Source of the DNA: JAGVPT01 sp963717445
Lineage (GTDB): Bacteria > Bacteroidota > Ignavibacteria > UBA10030 > UBA8401
DNA length: 64,000 nt
Reading direction: 5' to 3'
Assembly (NCBI GenBank): GCA_963717445.1
Contig: OY970334.1
Span: 248,001 to 312,000, forward strand
Below, in pieces: positions 53,508 through 62,948 of this stretch. Numbering within the stretch: position 1 is the stretch's first letter; every line of letters begins with the position of its first letter. The notes below the pieces were generated by a model that ran no database searches, was not told where the DNA came from, and was given only the letters and a program-made list of their open reading frames with translations. A program made the translations under genes and the position numbers.

Positions 53508-54431
53508 CTAATTTTTTTTATCAGCGCCCGTGATCGCTTGCGCCGGGATGGTATCGTGTTGAACGCTTGCAAAATCTTTGAACGTGCCGCAGTACTTGTC
53601 GTAGGAGATAGCGGCTTCTACCGGATAATTGTTTATCGTGTATGCGCTGCCGCCGACGATGAGCTTCGCTCCGGCCGCTTTGACAGTGTCAGATATTTTA
53701 TTGTGGTGCCGGAAAAACGATTCGTTGTCGAACACATGAAACGCGAAAAGAAAAACATATTGCGGATGCCGGCTTTCGATCAGTTGACCGATTGTTTCTG
53801 TTGACGCGCCCACACCAAGGTTGAGGACCTCGTACCCCTCACTCTCGAGAAGAACAGTGAGTGCTTTCAATTCGATGTCGCGTGTCTCGCCTTCGATCAC
53901 AGCGCAGATGGCCCGCTTCCCGCTCGACGCCGGCTTCACAATCAAATCGGATAATAAAACGATCGCATTGGAGAGAGCGTTATATGCTAATTGCATTTCG
54001 CCTGTAGAAAGCTTGCCGGAAATATTGAGGTCACAAATCCGTTTTAATGTCGGGCGAAGAATTTCGTCGAAGAGCAACGGCAGGGTCAAACCGTTCTTGT
54101 AGACCTCGGTAAATAATTTCACGAGCTCATCTTTTCTTCCGTTGATCGATGCGGAAAAGCAAACGTTCGCCAAAACGTTGAACTCTTTTTTCACGATGAT
54201 GCGCCGTATGATCGCTTCATCGGTCGCAAATTGTGGATACAAGTTGATAGGAGAAATGCCGTAGTTGTATTCGGACATGAATTGATAAAGATCCTCTGCA
54301 CGAAATTTTCTGTGCCCGCCTGGAGTACGAAAGCATTTCAATTTGCCTTCGTCGGTCCAGCGCTTCACTGTCGACTTGTCGACCTGAAGCATTTTCGAAA
54401 CATCCATGGTGTTAAAGAGTATTTCAGTCAT
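53508..54431 (-). CDS. MerR-type regulator with degenerate cobalamin-binding domain
   Basis: The protein has 307 residues. Residues 6-50 are a MerR winged helix (DVSKMLQVDKSTVKRWTDEG, FRTPGGHRKFRAEDL). Residues about 70-165 resemble the helical cap of CarH/LitR B12 photoreceptors, and about 172-300 the Rossmann-like B12-binding domain. Where the family has ExxHDxG with the cobalt-binding His, this protein has EGETRDIE (Arg184), and the cap W-x9-EH motif reads as N and EM. So cobalamin is probably not bound in the usual manner. It is directly upstream of, and co-oriented with, the 27-kb surface operon, which makes it the likely regulator. Ligand or signal unknown. Confidence 0.85.
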   Translation of the reverse strand: MTEILFNTMDVSKMLQVDKSTVKRWTDEGKLKCFRTPGGHRKFRAEDLYQFMSEYNYGISPINLYPQFATDEAIIRRIIVKKEFNVLANVCFSASINGRKDELVKLFTEVYKNGLTLPLLFDEILRPTLKRICDLNISGKLSTGEMQLAYNALSNAIVLLSDLIVKPASSGKRAICAVIEGETRDIELKALTVLLESEGYEVLNLGVGASTETIGQLIESRHPQYVFLFAFHVFDNESFFRHHNKISDTVKAAGAKLIVGGSAYTINNYPVEAAISYDKYCGTFKDFASVQHDTIPAQAITGADKKN

Positions 54432-54875
54432 GTTCTATTTTTCCTACTTTATGGTTCGAATAACTCTTTTGCACGAAATTCTCAATTTAATCTTAATGAG
54501 CGCTTTACCCTTTTTCCACTACTAATGTAGCTTTCGCGAAAATAAGATGCAAGCGAATAAGGCAACAAAAATGGACTTTTAGACCGTATTTTTCAAATAC
54601 GGTCTTCACCCGACATGAATGGAAGCGGTTCCTTTATAGGTAGCCACTGTGAATTCAGCCTACTATTTATTTTCTGCAAAATATTTATTTATATTCATAG
54701 GTTACACAATATCCACAACAATATAAAGATGTGGACAAAAAGTTCCACTTTGAGACTTTTACCCGTGGCTCTCTGTGCTGCCTCTGTGTCCCGCTGTGAA
54801 ACAGTCTTTTCTTAGTACGGAGCAGCGGCGAGATTCACAGAGTATTCGACAGAACTTCTAAAACCTGGACCAATT
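54432..54875. other. Gap between regulator gene and tRNA cluster
   Basis: Holds a perfect hairpin GACCGTATTT-TTC-AAATACGGTC (54582-54604) without a T run on either side, and no supported gene. The promoter of the MerR-type gene should lie in its left part. Confidence 0.4.
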
Positions 54876-54907
54876 AAACAAAAAATGCCGACTCGAGGTC
54901 GGCATTT
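54876..54907 (-). terminator. Intrinsic terminator after the tRNA cluster
   Basis: On the minus strand AAATGCCGAC pairs with GTCGGCATTT (54883-54892 with 54898-54907 on the plus side), followed by a T run (TTTTTTG). It lies 27 bp beyond the 3' end of tRNA-Leu. Confidence 0.8.
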
Positions 54908-54934
54908 CAATTGCTTTATCAATTATTTCTAAAG

Positions 54935-55020
54935 TACCGAGGGCCGGACTTGAACCGGCACGGAGCTTGCGCCCCTCAGGATTTTAAGTCCTGTGCGTCT
55001 ACCAATTCCGCCACCCCGGC
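54935..55020 (-). tRNA. tRNA-Leu (anticodon UAA)
   Basis: The 86-nt cloverleaf reads GCCGGGGTGGCGGAATTGG at the 5' end. The anticodon stem CAGGA/TCCTG encloses the loop CTTAAAA, giving anticodon UAA. A long variable arm and a T-arm with TTCAAGT are present. No CCA is encoded. The acceptor has two G-U pairs. Confidence 0.95.
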
Positions 55021-55187
55021 AGGTTTAATTTCCTGCGCACTTCCATCAATTTGAGACTTCTGAATAATTCCAAAAGTATGGCTCGCGCAAAGACGCAAAG
55101 TCACAAAATGATTCAAAAATCAAGTTCTTGCGCCTTCGCGGCTTAGCGAGAGACGATTTTTCAGATGCCTCAATTTCTTTCTTTTTG

Positions 55188-55259
55188 AGGCGCCGGGCGG
55201 ATTCGAACCGTCGCATAAAGGTTTTGCAGACCTCTCCCTTACCACTTGGGTACGGCGCC
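55188..55259 (-). tRNA. tRNA-Cys (anticodon GCA)
   Basis: The 72-nt cloverleaf begins GGCGCCGTACCCAAGTGG, with anticodon loop CTGCAAA (GCA) and T-loop TTCGAAT. The acceptor stem GGCGCCG/CGGCGCC is perfect and the discriminator base is U. No CCA is encoded. Confidence 0.95.
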
Positions 55260-55373
55260 AAAAGCTGATCCAAAATCGTAAAAAAAAACGCGCCCAAAGA
55301 GGCGGGCGACATACTTAGATTTCCGTTCTGTCGATTGAATTAAAGAACGGTATTCTTCTACCTAGTCAAAAAG

Positions 55374-55446
<73 letters not shown>

Positions 55447-55606
55447 TTTGGATTTAGAAATATAAGCTTTCGATCCCCCCAAGTCAAGAAAAAACATGGC
55501 AATGCTGATCTAGGAGAGGGCTCAACGAAAAGCTTTCTTACAACGAAGCATACATTTAAAACATGTTTTTAGCATGCATGAGTTTTTCTCGTTACGTAGC
55601 ACTGCG

Positions 55607-56110
55607 CTAGTGTCGAATGAGGTCGGCATAAGAGTAACGAATAATGTCTTTCTTCTTTATTTCGAATATTTTTACCAGATTATTGTAAAGAACTGCCGCA
55701 TTCTTCTTCCCTCCTTCACAAAATACTTCAAACTCAATAAACATTCCTAGCCCCTTAACCTTGTCGATGTGGATTCTAGCTTCCTCTTTATAATAGTAGA
55801 CATGCCTAGTCTTTCTAACAATGACAGATACCCCAAATGCTTTTTTAAGAAATTCCTTTGTTTTTTTAGCGTCGGAGATTGAAAGAATGGTATAAGCACT
55901 CAATCGCGGTCCAACCTTTTCCTTACGAGTATAAAAAATCAGTTCAGCTTTATCTTTTTCAAATTCGCGCAGCTTTAATCGTCCCCTTTTTACATGGAAA
56001 TATGTATCTGTTTGAACTAATGCCTCTGACTTGCACCTCATTTTTTGTAAGGTTCGTAATATTTTTGAAGGAGATTTAATCTTCGCTTTCAATTCAAGAT
56101 TAAGGGGCAT
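55607..56110 (-). CDS. CYTH domain protein (class IV adenylate cyclase/triphosphatase-like)
   Basis: The 167-residue protein is the single CYTH triphosphate-tunnel domain. The N-terminal motif is NLELKAK, in which the first Glu of the classic ExExK is Asn, as in the NxExK class IV cyclase-like subgroup. Further tunnel residues lie in KLREF, ELIFYTRKEK and ARIHIDKVKGLGMFIEFEVF. The reaction (cAMP synthesis or triphosphate hydrolysis) cannot be told from sequence. It is next to greA and the tRNA cluster in the minus direction. Confidence 0.85.
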   Translation of the reverse strand: MPLNLELKAKIKSPSKILRTLQKMRCKSEALVQTDTYFHVKRGRLKLREFEKDKAELIFYTRKEKVGPRLSAYTILSISDAKKTKEFLKKAFGVSVIVRKTRHVYYYKEEARIHIDKVKGLGMFIEFEVFCEGGKKNAAVLYNNLVKIFEIKKKDIIRYSYADLIRH

Positions 56111-56167
56111 TTTCGGTTTTTCTATCGGAAAACAAAAAGATGAGGGGATGCAGGATGACGAAGAAGA

Positions 56168-56656
56168 TTACCGGGAAATATCTATTATTTGATATGATAA
56201 TTCGCCGGCCGGAACCGATATTTTCACAACATCATTGACCTTCTTGCCGATGAGTCCTTTTCCTATCGGCGAAGTTACGGAGATTTTGTTCTCATCGAAA
56301 TTCGCCTCTTCAGGAGAGACAAGCTTATACTTTAGTATTTTCTTCGTCTTTACATCCTTTAAAGTGACGTTCGAGAGGATATAGATTTTGTCGTTCGGAA
56401 GGTCTTTACTGTCAAGAATTCTTGCGCGAGAGAGCGTTTGTTCGAGTTTTGAGATCTTCAATTCCAAATGTTGCTGCGCTTCTTTCGCCGCATCATATTC
56501 CGCATTTTCGCTCAGGTCTCCATGCCCACGCGCTTCGGCGATTTTGGCGGCAATCTCAACTCGTTCGTGTACTTTTAAATGGCGCAATTCCTGTTCCAAT
56601 TCCACCAGCCGCTCCCGCGTCAGGTAAACAACTCCATTGTTACTCGTGTCATTCAT
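56168..56656 (-). CDS. greA: Transcription elongation factor GreA
   Basis: GreA rescues backtracked RNA polymerase by stimulating transcript cleavage. The protein starts at ATG 56656 (MNDTSNNGVVYLTRERLVEL, 162 residues); the longer frame begins at a TTG. The N-terminal coiled coil carries the acidic tip and its signature (EARGHGDLSENAEYDAAKEAQ). The C-terminal FKBP-like domain ends with SPIGKGLIGKKVNDVVKISVP. Length and motifs are normal. Confidence 0.95.
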   Translation of the reverse strand: MNDTSNNGVVYLTRERLVELEQELRHLKVHERVEIAAKIAEARGHGDLSENAEYDAAKEAQQHLELKISKLEQTLSRARILDSKDLPNDKIYILSNVTLKDVKTKKILKYKLVSPEEANFDENKISVTSPIGKGLIGKKVNDVVKISVPAGELSYQIIDISR

Positions 56657-56810
56657 ACACACATCCCGAAAAATCAATCATCGTTGAGGAGGCTAAAAAT
56701 AAAAGCCATCGTTCGAGAGAACAATGGCTGTTGAATCTTACTGCATAAATGTAGACGAAATTCCGGCTAGAAGCAAGGAAAAAAATCTCGAACTTATCGG
56801 GAAGTTTTTC

Positions 56811-58031
56811 TCATTTCTTTCCCGCTTGCTCGATAAGAATCAGGTGCCCTAGTTTATCTCGTTTCGTCTTTAAGTACCGTTCATTATTTGTATTTGCTGC
56901 AATTTCAAGGGGAACGCGTTCAACGATCGTCAAACCATATGCATCAAGCCCCACGACTTTCTTTGGATTGTTGGTCATAAGACGCATCTTCGTCACTCCA
57001 AGATCGCGGAGGATTTGAGCACCGATCCCATAATCCCGTAAGTCAGCTCGAAAACCTAAAGCTTCGTTCGCTTCCACGGTATCTTTCCCTTCGTCCTGAA
57101 GTTTATAGGCTTTAAGTTTGTTCATCAAGCCAATCCCTCGTCCTTCTTGGCGCATGTATAAAACGACTCCGTTCCCTTCTTTCTCAACCATTTTCATTGC
57201 AGAGATCAACTGATCGTTGCAATCGCAGCGTAATGAACCGAAAACATCTCCCGTCAAACATTCTGAATGCACGCGAACAAGCGTCGGCTTCGAATCGTCG
57301 ATCGTCCCCTTCACGAGTGCAATGTGTTCTTTTTGATCGGTATCAGATTTGTACATGTGCACAAAAAAAGTGCCGTATCGTGTCGGTAATGTCGTGCTGA
57401 CCACGCGAGAAACGAGCTTTTCCCGGTGCATGCGGTATTCAATCACCGACTTAACGGTAATCATCTTAAGCTCATAAGATTTCGCGATCTGTTCTAATTG
57501 AGGAACCCTGGCCATCGTTCCATCGTCGTTCATGATCTCTACCAGCGCCCCAACCGGGCGCAACCCTGCAAGAATACATAAATCTGTCACCGCTTCGGTA
57601 TGTCCTGCCCGCCGAAGAACGCCTCCCGGCGAAGATTTCAGTGGAAAGATATGTCCAGGCCGGGCCAAGTCGCTCGGCTTCGTTGCGGGGTCAACCAGCG
57701 ATCTCACGGTTGCAGCCCTGTCAGCAGCAGAAACTCCTGTGGTTGTTCCGTGTATGTAATCAACTGAAACAGTAAATGGAGTTTCATGGAGCGACGTGTT
57801 CGAATCCACCATCAAATCGAGACCGAGCTCCCCAGCACGCTCGCCGATAATGGGAGTACACAGAATACCGCGCCCGGCCTTCGTAAAAAAATTTACTATT
57901 TCGGCGGTAATAAATTGTGCTGCCACAATAAAATCCCCCTCATTTTCCCGGTCCTCATCGTCGACGACGATGACAACTTTTCCGGCTTTGAGGTCCGAGA
58001 TGGCTTCTTCAACTGAATTGAATTTACTCAT
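56811..58031 (-). CDS. ribBA: Bifunctional DHBP synthase/GTP cyclohydrolase II (RibBA)
   Basis: This enzyme makes both early precursors of riboflavin. The first half (about 1-200) is 3,4-dihydroxy-2-butanone 4-phosphate synthase, with DDEDRENEGDFI and RAGHTEAVTDL. The second half (about 205-400) is GTP cyclohydrolase II, with zinc ligands in SECLTGDVFGSLRCDC and the RQEGRGIGL loop. Length (406) is normal. It is 14 bp after yajC in a tgt-yajC-ribBA group. No FMN riboswitch is visible before it. Confidence 0.96.
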   Translation of the reverse strand: MSKFNSVEEAISDLKAGKVVIVVDDEDRENEGDFIVAAQFITAEIVNFFTKAGRGILCTPIIGERAGELGLDLMVDSNTSLHETPFTVSVDYIHGTTTGVSAADRAATVRSLVDPATKPSDLARPGHIFPLKSSPGGVLRRAGHTEAVTDLCILAGLRPVGALVEIMNDDGTMARVPQLEQIAKSYELKMITVKSVIEYRMHREKLVSRVVSTTLPTRYGTFFVHMYKSDTDQKEHIALVKGTIDDSKPTLVRVHSECLTGDVFGSLRCDCNDQLISAMKMVEKEGNGVVLYMRQEGRGIGLMNKLKAYKLQDEGKDTVEANEALGFRADLRDYGIGAQILRDLGVTKMRLMTNNPKKVVGLDAYGLTIVERVPLEIAANTNNERYLKTKRDKLGHLILIEQAGKK

Positions 58032-58045
58032 CTATATACTTTCGG

Positions 58046-58381
58046 TTATGTGCTCGGAGCTTCAATTTCGCCCACTCTATTCACCATGGAAATTGAGCCT
58101 CGCTCGATTTTTACCTTCACGTTGTCCGCAATTTGCACTAAGAGAGTCTTATCTTCAATACCGACAATTGTGCCGTGGAGACCGCCGGCGGTGACGACTT
58201 TATCCCCCTTCTTCATCGACTCCAGAAGTTTTTGACGTTCTTTTTGTTTCTTCTGTTGAGGGCGCATGATCATGAAATAAAAAATGGCGATGACAACTGC
58301 AAACATCAAAATCATCGAAGTAAAATCCCCGCCTCCCTGCCCCCCTTGCGAGGGAGCCATTGCTATTAATAGTGACTTCAT
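58046..58381 (-). CDS. yajC: Sec translocon accessory subunit YajC
   Basis: The protein has about 111 residues from ATG 58381 (GGAG lies before it; the longer frame starts at TTG). A Gly-rich start is followed by one membrane helix (SMILMFAVVIAIFYFMIMRP) and the signature RPQQKKQKERQKLLESMKKGD, KVVTAGGLHGTIVGI. YajC binds SecDF-SecYEG in the cytoplasmic membrane. It is located between tgt and ribBA, the classic tgt-yajC linkage. Confidence 0.95.
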   Translation of the reverse strand: MKSLLIAMAPSQGGQGGGDFTSMILMFAVVIAIFYFMIMRPQQKKQKERQKLLESMKKGDKVVTAGGLHGTIVGIEDKTLLVQIADNVKVKIERGSISMVNRVGEIEAPST

Positions 58382-58438
58382 ACGAGAATGCTCCAATAGA
58401 TAAGAATGAAATGAGGTATTGGTTTAGGGTTGATCGAG

Positions 58439-59554
58439 TTATCGCTGCATTTGGAAAAGAAAATCTTTTTTCCAAATCGAAAAATCATTGTTAAGGATGT
58501 GGCGCCGTGATTCTTTTACCAGCCATAAATAAAACGAGAGATTATGGAGCGTCGCGAGCTGTAAGGCAACAATTTCTTTGGCATGAAACAAATGCCGGAT
58601 GTACGCCCGGGAAAAATTTCTGCAACCGTAACATGAACATTCCGAATCCACAGGTTCTTTGTCATATTTGAATTGTGCGTTCGTCATATTCAACTTCCCC
58701 CGTCGGGTAAAGAGCGTCGCATTTCTGCCGTTACGCGTAGGGATCACGCAATCGAACATGTCAACCCCGCGCTCGATGCACTCCAAAATATTTTCCGGAG
58801 TTCCAACTCCCATAAGATATCGCGGCTTCTCCTGCGGCAGCAGTGACGCAGTAAAATCTGTCAAGTCGTACATCGTCTGAATCGGCTCGCCCACCGCTAA
58901 TCCTCCGATCGCATAGCCGTCAAATTCCATCGCTGTCAACGCCTTGGCGCTTTCAGCGCGAACATCGGCGTATGTGCTGCCCTGGACTATGCCGAAGAGC
59001 GATTGAGCATGCCCGTATAACGCCGGCAGCTTTTTGACCGCATCCTGACATTGCTTTGCCCACCGGATCGTCAATTGATGCGAACGATTGGCATATTCGT
59101 GGTCGCAGGGATACGGCGTACATTCATCCAGCACCATGATGATATCCGAACCAATGGCCCGCTGGATTTCAATCACTTTTTCCGGACTAAAAAAATGAGC
59201 AGAACCGTCAAGATGAGATTTAAAAACTACGCCTTCTTCAGAAATTTTTCTCAGCTCCGAGAGGCTGAACACTTGATATCCGCCGCTGTCGGAGAGGATA
59301 GGTTTCTTCCAGTTCATAAAACTGTGAAGGCCACCCATCGCCGTTAGGATTTCTACTCCCGGCCTAAGATACAAGTGATACGTATTACCGAGAAGAATCT
59401 GAGCGCCTAACTCTTCTAATTCCCGCTGCTCAATCGCCTTTACGCTTCCTTGCGTGCCGACAGGCATAAAAATTGGCGTTTCTATAACGCCATGGTCGGT
59501 TTCGATTTTGCCCGCTCGTGCCGACAATTCTGTATTCTCTAACGTAAATCTCAC
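58439..59554 (-). CDS. tgt: Queuine tRNA-ribosyltransferase
   Basis: Tgt exchanges guanine 34 of certain tRNAs for a 7-deazaguanine. The 371-residue TIM barrel contains DSGGYQVFSL (active-site Asp), GGLAVGE, and FDCVIPTRNGRNATLFT with the nucleophilic Asp. The zinc ligands CSCYGC and a later His in LFHAKEIVALQL are present. The start is GTG at 59554. The gene is full length and sits upstream of yajC and ribBA. Confidence 0.96.
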   Translation of the reverse strand: MRFTLENTELSARAGKIETDHGVIETPIFMPVGTQGSVKAIEQRELEELGAQILLGNTYHLYLRPGVEILTAMGGLHSFMNWKKPILSDSGGYQVFSLSELRKISEEGVVFKSHLDGSAHFFSPEKVIEIQRAIGSDIIMVLDECTPYPCDHEYANRSHQLTIRWAKQCQDAVKKLPALYGHAQSLFGIVQGSTYADVRAESAKALTAMEFDGYAIGGLAVGEPIQTMYDLTDFTASLLPQEKPRYLMGVGTPENILECIERGVDMFDCVIPTRNGRNATLFTRRGKLNMTNAQFKYDKEPVDSECSCYGCRNFSRAYIRHLFHAKEIVALQLATLHNLSFYLWLVKESRRHILNNDFSIWKKDFLFQMQR

Positions 59555-59682
59555 GTGCTATAAAGATACGGAATTCGCAAAGGCAAGTCAACGTAGAGTA
59601 TCAGTACCCTCTCCCACCGGGAGCGCGACCTAGAGTGAGGGCAATCCTTGAGCAACTCAGAATCGAATGGTTGAAGTCCGTC

Positions 59683-60805
59683 CTAAGAGAAAAGCAGCTT
59701 TTCGACATAACGGGCAATTGCAGTAGAAGCCGTCAATCCTGGAGATTCTATTCCAACTAAATTCACGAATCCCTCAAACCCCTTTTCTTTTTCATGAGCT
59801 ATGACAAAATCGTGGGCCAGGCCGTTTTCTAATTGAAGTTTGGGACGAATGCCGCACATGTCGGGCGCAATATCTTCATTTTGAATTGCCGGAATTATTT
59901 TTTGGATGGACCGTAAGAAGAGCGATTGCTTTGCGTCGGAAACAGAATAGTCCAACTCGTTCTGAGCAAGGTATTCCACATCGGGACCGAATTTCAATCT
60001 ACCGCCTAAATCCAACAGGGCATGAACACCAAGGCTGTCTTTCGTCGGAACAGGATAGACCAGCCGCGAAATCAATTTTGCCTTCGAAGAGGAAACGCTG
60101 AAGTACGAACCTTTACAATAGTGCAGACGATAATTTGCATTGTCGATGTCAATCCCGACCATTGCAGCTACGCGGTCCGAAAACAACCCTGCGGCATTGA
60201 CGACTTTTTCCGCTGTGAATCTGCTGATTGCACCCGATTCATTGATTGTGAGTGTGTATCCGGCCGGTGTGTGTGCGATTTCAATCACTTCACAATGATG
60301 TTGAACGGTTGCGCCCCGGCTTTCAGCGCTTCTGAAAAAATAATCCATCAAGGCATGGGCGCTGATGATGCCCGTGCGGGGCGAAAATATTGAGCCGCAC
60401 GTTCGTATATTGGGCTCCATTTTTTGAGTTTCACGAGCATCGAGCAACCTCAACTCAACTCCGTTTTTTTGTACCATTACTGATAATCTCTTCCAGCTTG
60501 GGCAACTCTTCCGCCGATCCGGCGCTGATGATCTTAGTAATTTGAGCATGGGGGATGTTCTCCTTTTTGCAAAGTGTGTACAATTCTTCACGTCCCTCAA
60601 TGCACAAGGTTGCCTTCAGGCTTCCGGGTTGATAGTAAATTCCTGCGTGAATAACCTCGCTGTTGCGGCTCGAAGTCTCCATCCCGTACTTCTCATTTTT
60701 CTCCAGCACAACAATGTTAGGATGTTGCTCCGATAACCGCGCCGCGATGGCCAGACCTACAACACCGGCACCAACAATCGCTATTTCAAAATCAGTAGAA
60801 GACAA
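59683..60805 (-). pseudogene. L-2-hydroxyglutarate oxidase-like FAD enzyme, frameshifted
   Basis: Two overlapping frames form one FAD-dependent oxidoreductase of the LhgO type. The N-part (from TTG 60805) has the FAD site AIVGAGVVGLAIAARL and SSRNSEVIHAGIYY. The C-part has PRTGIISAHALMDYFF, VNAAGLFSDRVA and VGIESPGLTAS. The break is at a run of seven T on the plus strand (60465-60471). Removing one base gives continuous ISNGTKNGVELRLLDARE. Like the break at 23.86 kb, this is a homopolymer event, so an error in the sequence is a real possibility. If real, the gene is dead. Confidence 0.85.
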
Positions 60806-60925
60806 TCACTCGACCGCAGAATAATTTTTTGCTACGCTGAACACTTTGCATGATTACATTTACATGAAAAAGTCACACTCCAGTATCCTGTCTCCCGCCT
60901 CCTGTCTTCTCGATTCCTATCTTTC

Positions 60926-61588
60926 TTATGGAGAAAGCCTGTCGACTTTCCACGTCCCATTTTTTTTGAGAGAATAACGAAAGCGGTCGTGCAACCGATT
61001 CGGCCTGCCTTGCCAGAATTCAATTTCAGAAGGGATCACCCTGTAGCCTCCCCAATTCGGCGGCAGCGGAATTTCTTCACCCCGGTACTGAATCGCCAGC
61101 GTTGCGACGTTCTTTTCAAGAACCTCTCTATTCTCGATAATGTCGCTCTGTTTCGATGCCCACGCTGCAAGTCTGCTACCGATCGGTCGCGTTTGGAAAT
61201 ATTCTTTCGATTCTCCACGCGAAACCTTCGTTACAGTCCCGACAACACGCACCTGACGCTCAAGGCCGATCCAATGAAATACCAATGCTGCGTTTGGATT
61301 GGCAGCCAGCTCTTTCCCCTTTCGGCTTTTATAGTTGGAAAAAAAAATGAACCCTCGTTCATCAAATTTTTTCAATAAAACAACCCGCGCGGATGGCTTT
61401 CCAGTTTTCGTTGCCGTTGCTAAGGTCATCGCTGTCGGTTCAGGAAGGTTTGCATCGATCGCCTCGCCAAACCACTTTTTGAATTGCTCAAATGGCTTTG
61501 GTTCAAGCTCTCCTTCTTTCAATCCGGCAAGTGTGTATTCTTTTCGAAGATGGGCGATTGAAACTATCGTATTGGCTCTTTCATTCAT
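60926..61588 (-). CDS. pdxH: Pyridoxamine 5'-phosphate oxidase
   Basis: This FMN enzyme makes pyridoxal 5'-phosphate. The 220-residue protein has FMN-binding ARVVLLKKFDERGFIFFSNY and KGKELAANPNAALVFHW, and the C-terminal signature EFWQGRPNRLHDRFRY. It ends properly with WKVDRLSP. The ATG is chosen at 61588. It is transcribed in the same direction as lhgO but separated by about 120 bp. Confidence 0.96.
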   Translation of the reverse strand: MNERANTIVSIAHLRKEYTLAGLKEGELEPKPFEQFKKWFGEAIDANLPEPTAMTLATATKTGKPSARVVLLKKFDERGFIFFSNYKSRKGKELAANPNAALVFHWIGLERQVRVVGTVTKVSRGESKEYFQTRPIGSRLAAWASKQSDIIENREVLEKNVATLAIQYRGEEIPLPPNWGGYRVIPSEIEFWQGRPNRLHDRFRYSLKKNGTWKVDRLSP

Positions 61589-61941
61589 TGCAGTACTCTT
61601 CAGGTAATCCTTTTGCTGCCGTAAGTTCTTTTCTTTTCAATCTTAAAATGAGACCCACCTTGTGATTTTTATCGTTTCTTGACAATTTAATTTTTTGGAA
61701 TAATACGCACGCCTGTCATTTTCATATTTCACACCGTCGCATTGAATATGCGCCAATACCTTATGCGCGGGGCTTTCTCCCCCAAAAGCCGACGCGTTGC
61801 ATTAACCGATTTCAGTGACTTTTTCAAAGTGTGTGCAGCAGCAAAAATGCTGCTGTAAACTACCAACTGGAAGAAAGAAAGTCAATTAAAGCAACATGGA
61901 TTTAAATGGCCTGCAACGCGGTGTCCCATCATTAGAAATAC
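61589..61941. other. Non-coding gap upstream of pdxH
   Basis: Besides the pdxH promoter, which must lie near its left end, there is a small hairpin GCAGCA-GCAAAAA-TGCTGC near 61835-61853. No supported gene is visible. Confidence 0.4.
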
Positions 61942-61972
61942 AAAAAGGCAATCCTTCTTGAAGAGATTGCCT
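61942..61972 (-). terminator. Intrinsic terminator of the DinB-SRPBCC pair
   Basis: On the minus strand AGGCAATC pairs with GATTGCCT (plus coordinates 61946-61953 and 61965-61972), followed by TTTTTG. It lies about 30 bp after the stop at 62002. Confidence 0.8.
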
Positions 61973-62001
61973 CGTTGATCTAAATCCTCTTTGCAAAAAA
62001 A

Positions 62002-62439
62002 TTATTTTGCTTTCATCTCTTGAAAATATTTCTTTAAAAGTGTCCAGTAATGATCTTTCCAGCCTTTGGCAAATGAAGAGGCCAATGTGGCAGGAACATC
62101 GGAATGGATCATTGTCAGTTCTGTTCCATTCCCCTTTTTGGAGAAGAGTAAATCGAGCTTTGACGCAGGATACCCTTCAACCCAGCTTGTCGTAATCCAT
62201 TCCTGGAGAATCCGTTTCCCCTTAACTAGTTTTAGATTCTTTCCGGAAATGTAACCGTCCCATGCTGAAATCTTGCCCCCAACTTTCGGAGTGCATGTTG
62301 CTTTTACTCCAGTGAAAGCGGAATGCTTTCGAGCGTCAATAAAAGCGTCGTACACTTCGGCTGGAGAGGCTGGAATAACAACTTTTTGTTTGATGACTTT
62401 AGTTTTTAGCGCTGCTTTTTTTGAAGCTGAACTTTTCAT
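62002..62439 (-). CDS. SRPBCC (AHSA1/START-like) domain protein
   Basis: About 145 residues from ATG 62439 with AGGAG before it (the longer frame starts inside the dinB-like gene). After a Lys/Ala-rich start, the AHSA1-type fold is recognisable in IPASPAEVYDAFIDARKHSAF, GGKISAWDGYISGKNLKL, and HSDVPATLASSFAKGWKDHYW. Such domains bind hydrophobic ligands or act as Hsp90 co-factor-like proteins. It is co-transcribed with the DinB-like gene and ends at an intrinsic terminator. Ligand unknown. Confidence 0.88.
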   Translation of the reverse strand: MKSSASKKAALKTKVIKQKVVIPASPAEVYDAFIDARKHSAFTGVKATCTPKVGGKISAWDGYISGKNLKLVKGKRILQEWITTSWVEGYPASKLDLLFSKKGNGTELTMIHSDVPATLASSFAKGWKDHYWTLLKKYFQEMKAK

Positions 62440-62462
62440 AAGAGATAACTCCTGTGTTGTTA

Positions 62463-62948
62463 TTACATCCATGGCTCGTCGGCAGTGGGACCATAAATTG
62501 AAGGAAGTTTCCCTCCTGCGATTCGAAGATAAATTGAGAATTGTCCGCGATGGTGAATGTGGTCAAATACTGTGAGCCAAAAAAGATTGTTGGCGGGGAC
62601 ATCCCCCATCTTCCGCGGAGCTACCGGAAACTTCACTTTCCGCTTGAACTGTGCCGGAGTCATTTTTTTCAATTTACGCACGTTCGATTTATGGACACCT
62701 TCATAGGTCGATAGCAACTCTTCCATGGTAGAAGGCGGGGGCGGACCAGGGGATAAATCAATCTTGCCGGCAATGACACCCGACATCATCATTTCGTCCG
62801 CACGCATTGTCCAGGCAAGCTCACGCGCTGTCCTCGACTTTTCAGCCGGACGTAAATCCAGTTTATCGGTAGGATAGGCTTTGAACACACGCATCGTCGT
62901 CTGGAATTCATTATTCCACGTGCTAATAAGCATGTCTTTTTCGGTCAT
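62463..62948 (-). CDS. DinB/YfiT family metal-binding four-helix protein
   Basis: About 161 residues from ATG 62948, with AGGAAGGAG before it (the longer frame starts at TTG). It has the DinB four-helix pattern with metal-ligand histidine near the C-terminus (LTVFDHIHHRGQFSIYL) and the N-terminal segment ARELAWTMRADEM. Members are often thiol transferases or of unknown function. It ends 24 bp before the SRPBCC start, in one operon. Confidence 0.88.
   Translation of the reverse strand: MTEKDMLISTWNNEFQTTMRVFKAYPTDKLDLRPAEKSRTARELAWTMRADEMMMSGVIAGKIDLSPGPPPPSTMEELLSTYEGVHKSNVRKLKKMTPAQFKRKVKFPVAPRKMGDVPANNLFWLTVFDHIHHRGQFSIYLRIAGGKLPSIYGPTADEPWM

Noticed and set aside
55046..55312. 88-codon minus-strand ORF overlapping tRNA-Cys
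   Set aside because: It covers a certain tRNA gene, so coding is improbable.
58032..58045. FMN riboswitch before ribBA
   Set aside because: Only 14 bp separate ribBA from yajC and no conserved RFN sequence is visible.
59590..59640. CTCTCCC...GAGTGAGGG stretch between lhgO-like gene and tgt
   Set aside because: Looks like a dispersed low-complexity repeat remnant; too short to call an element.
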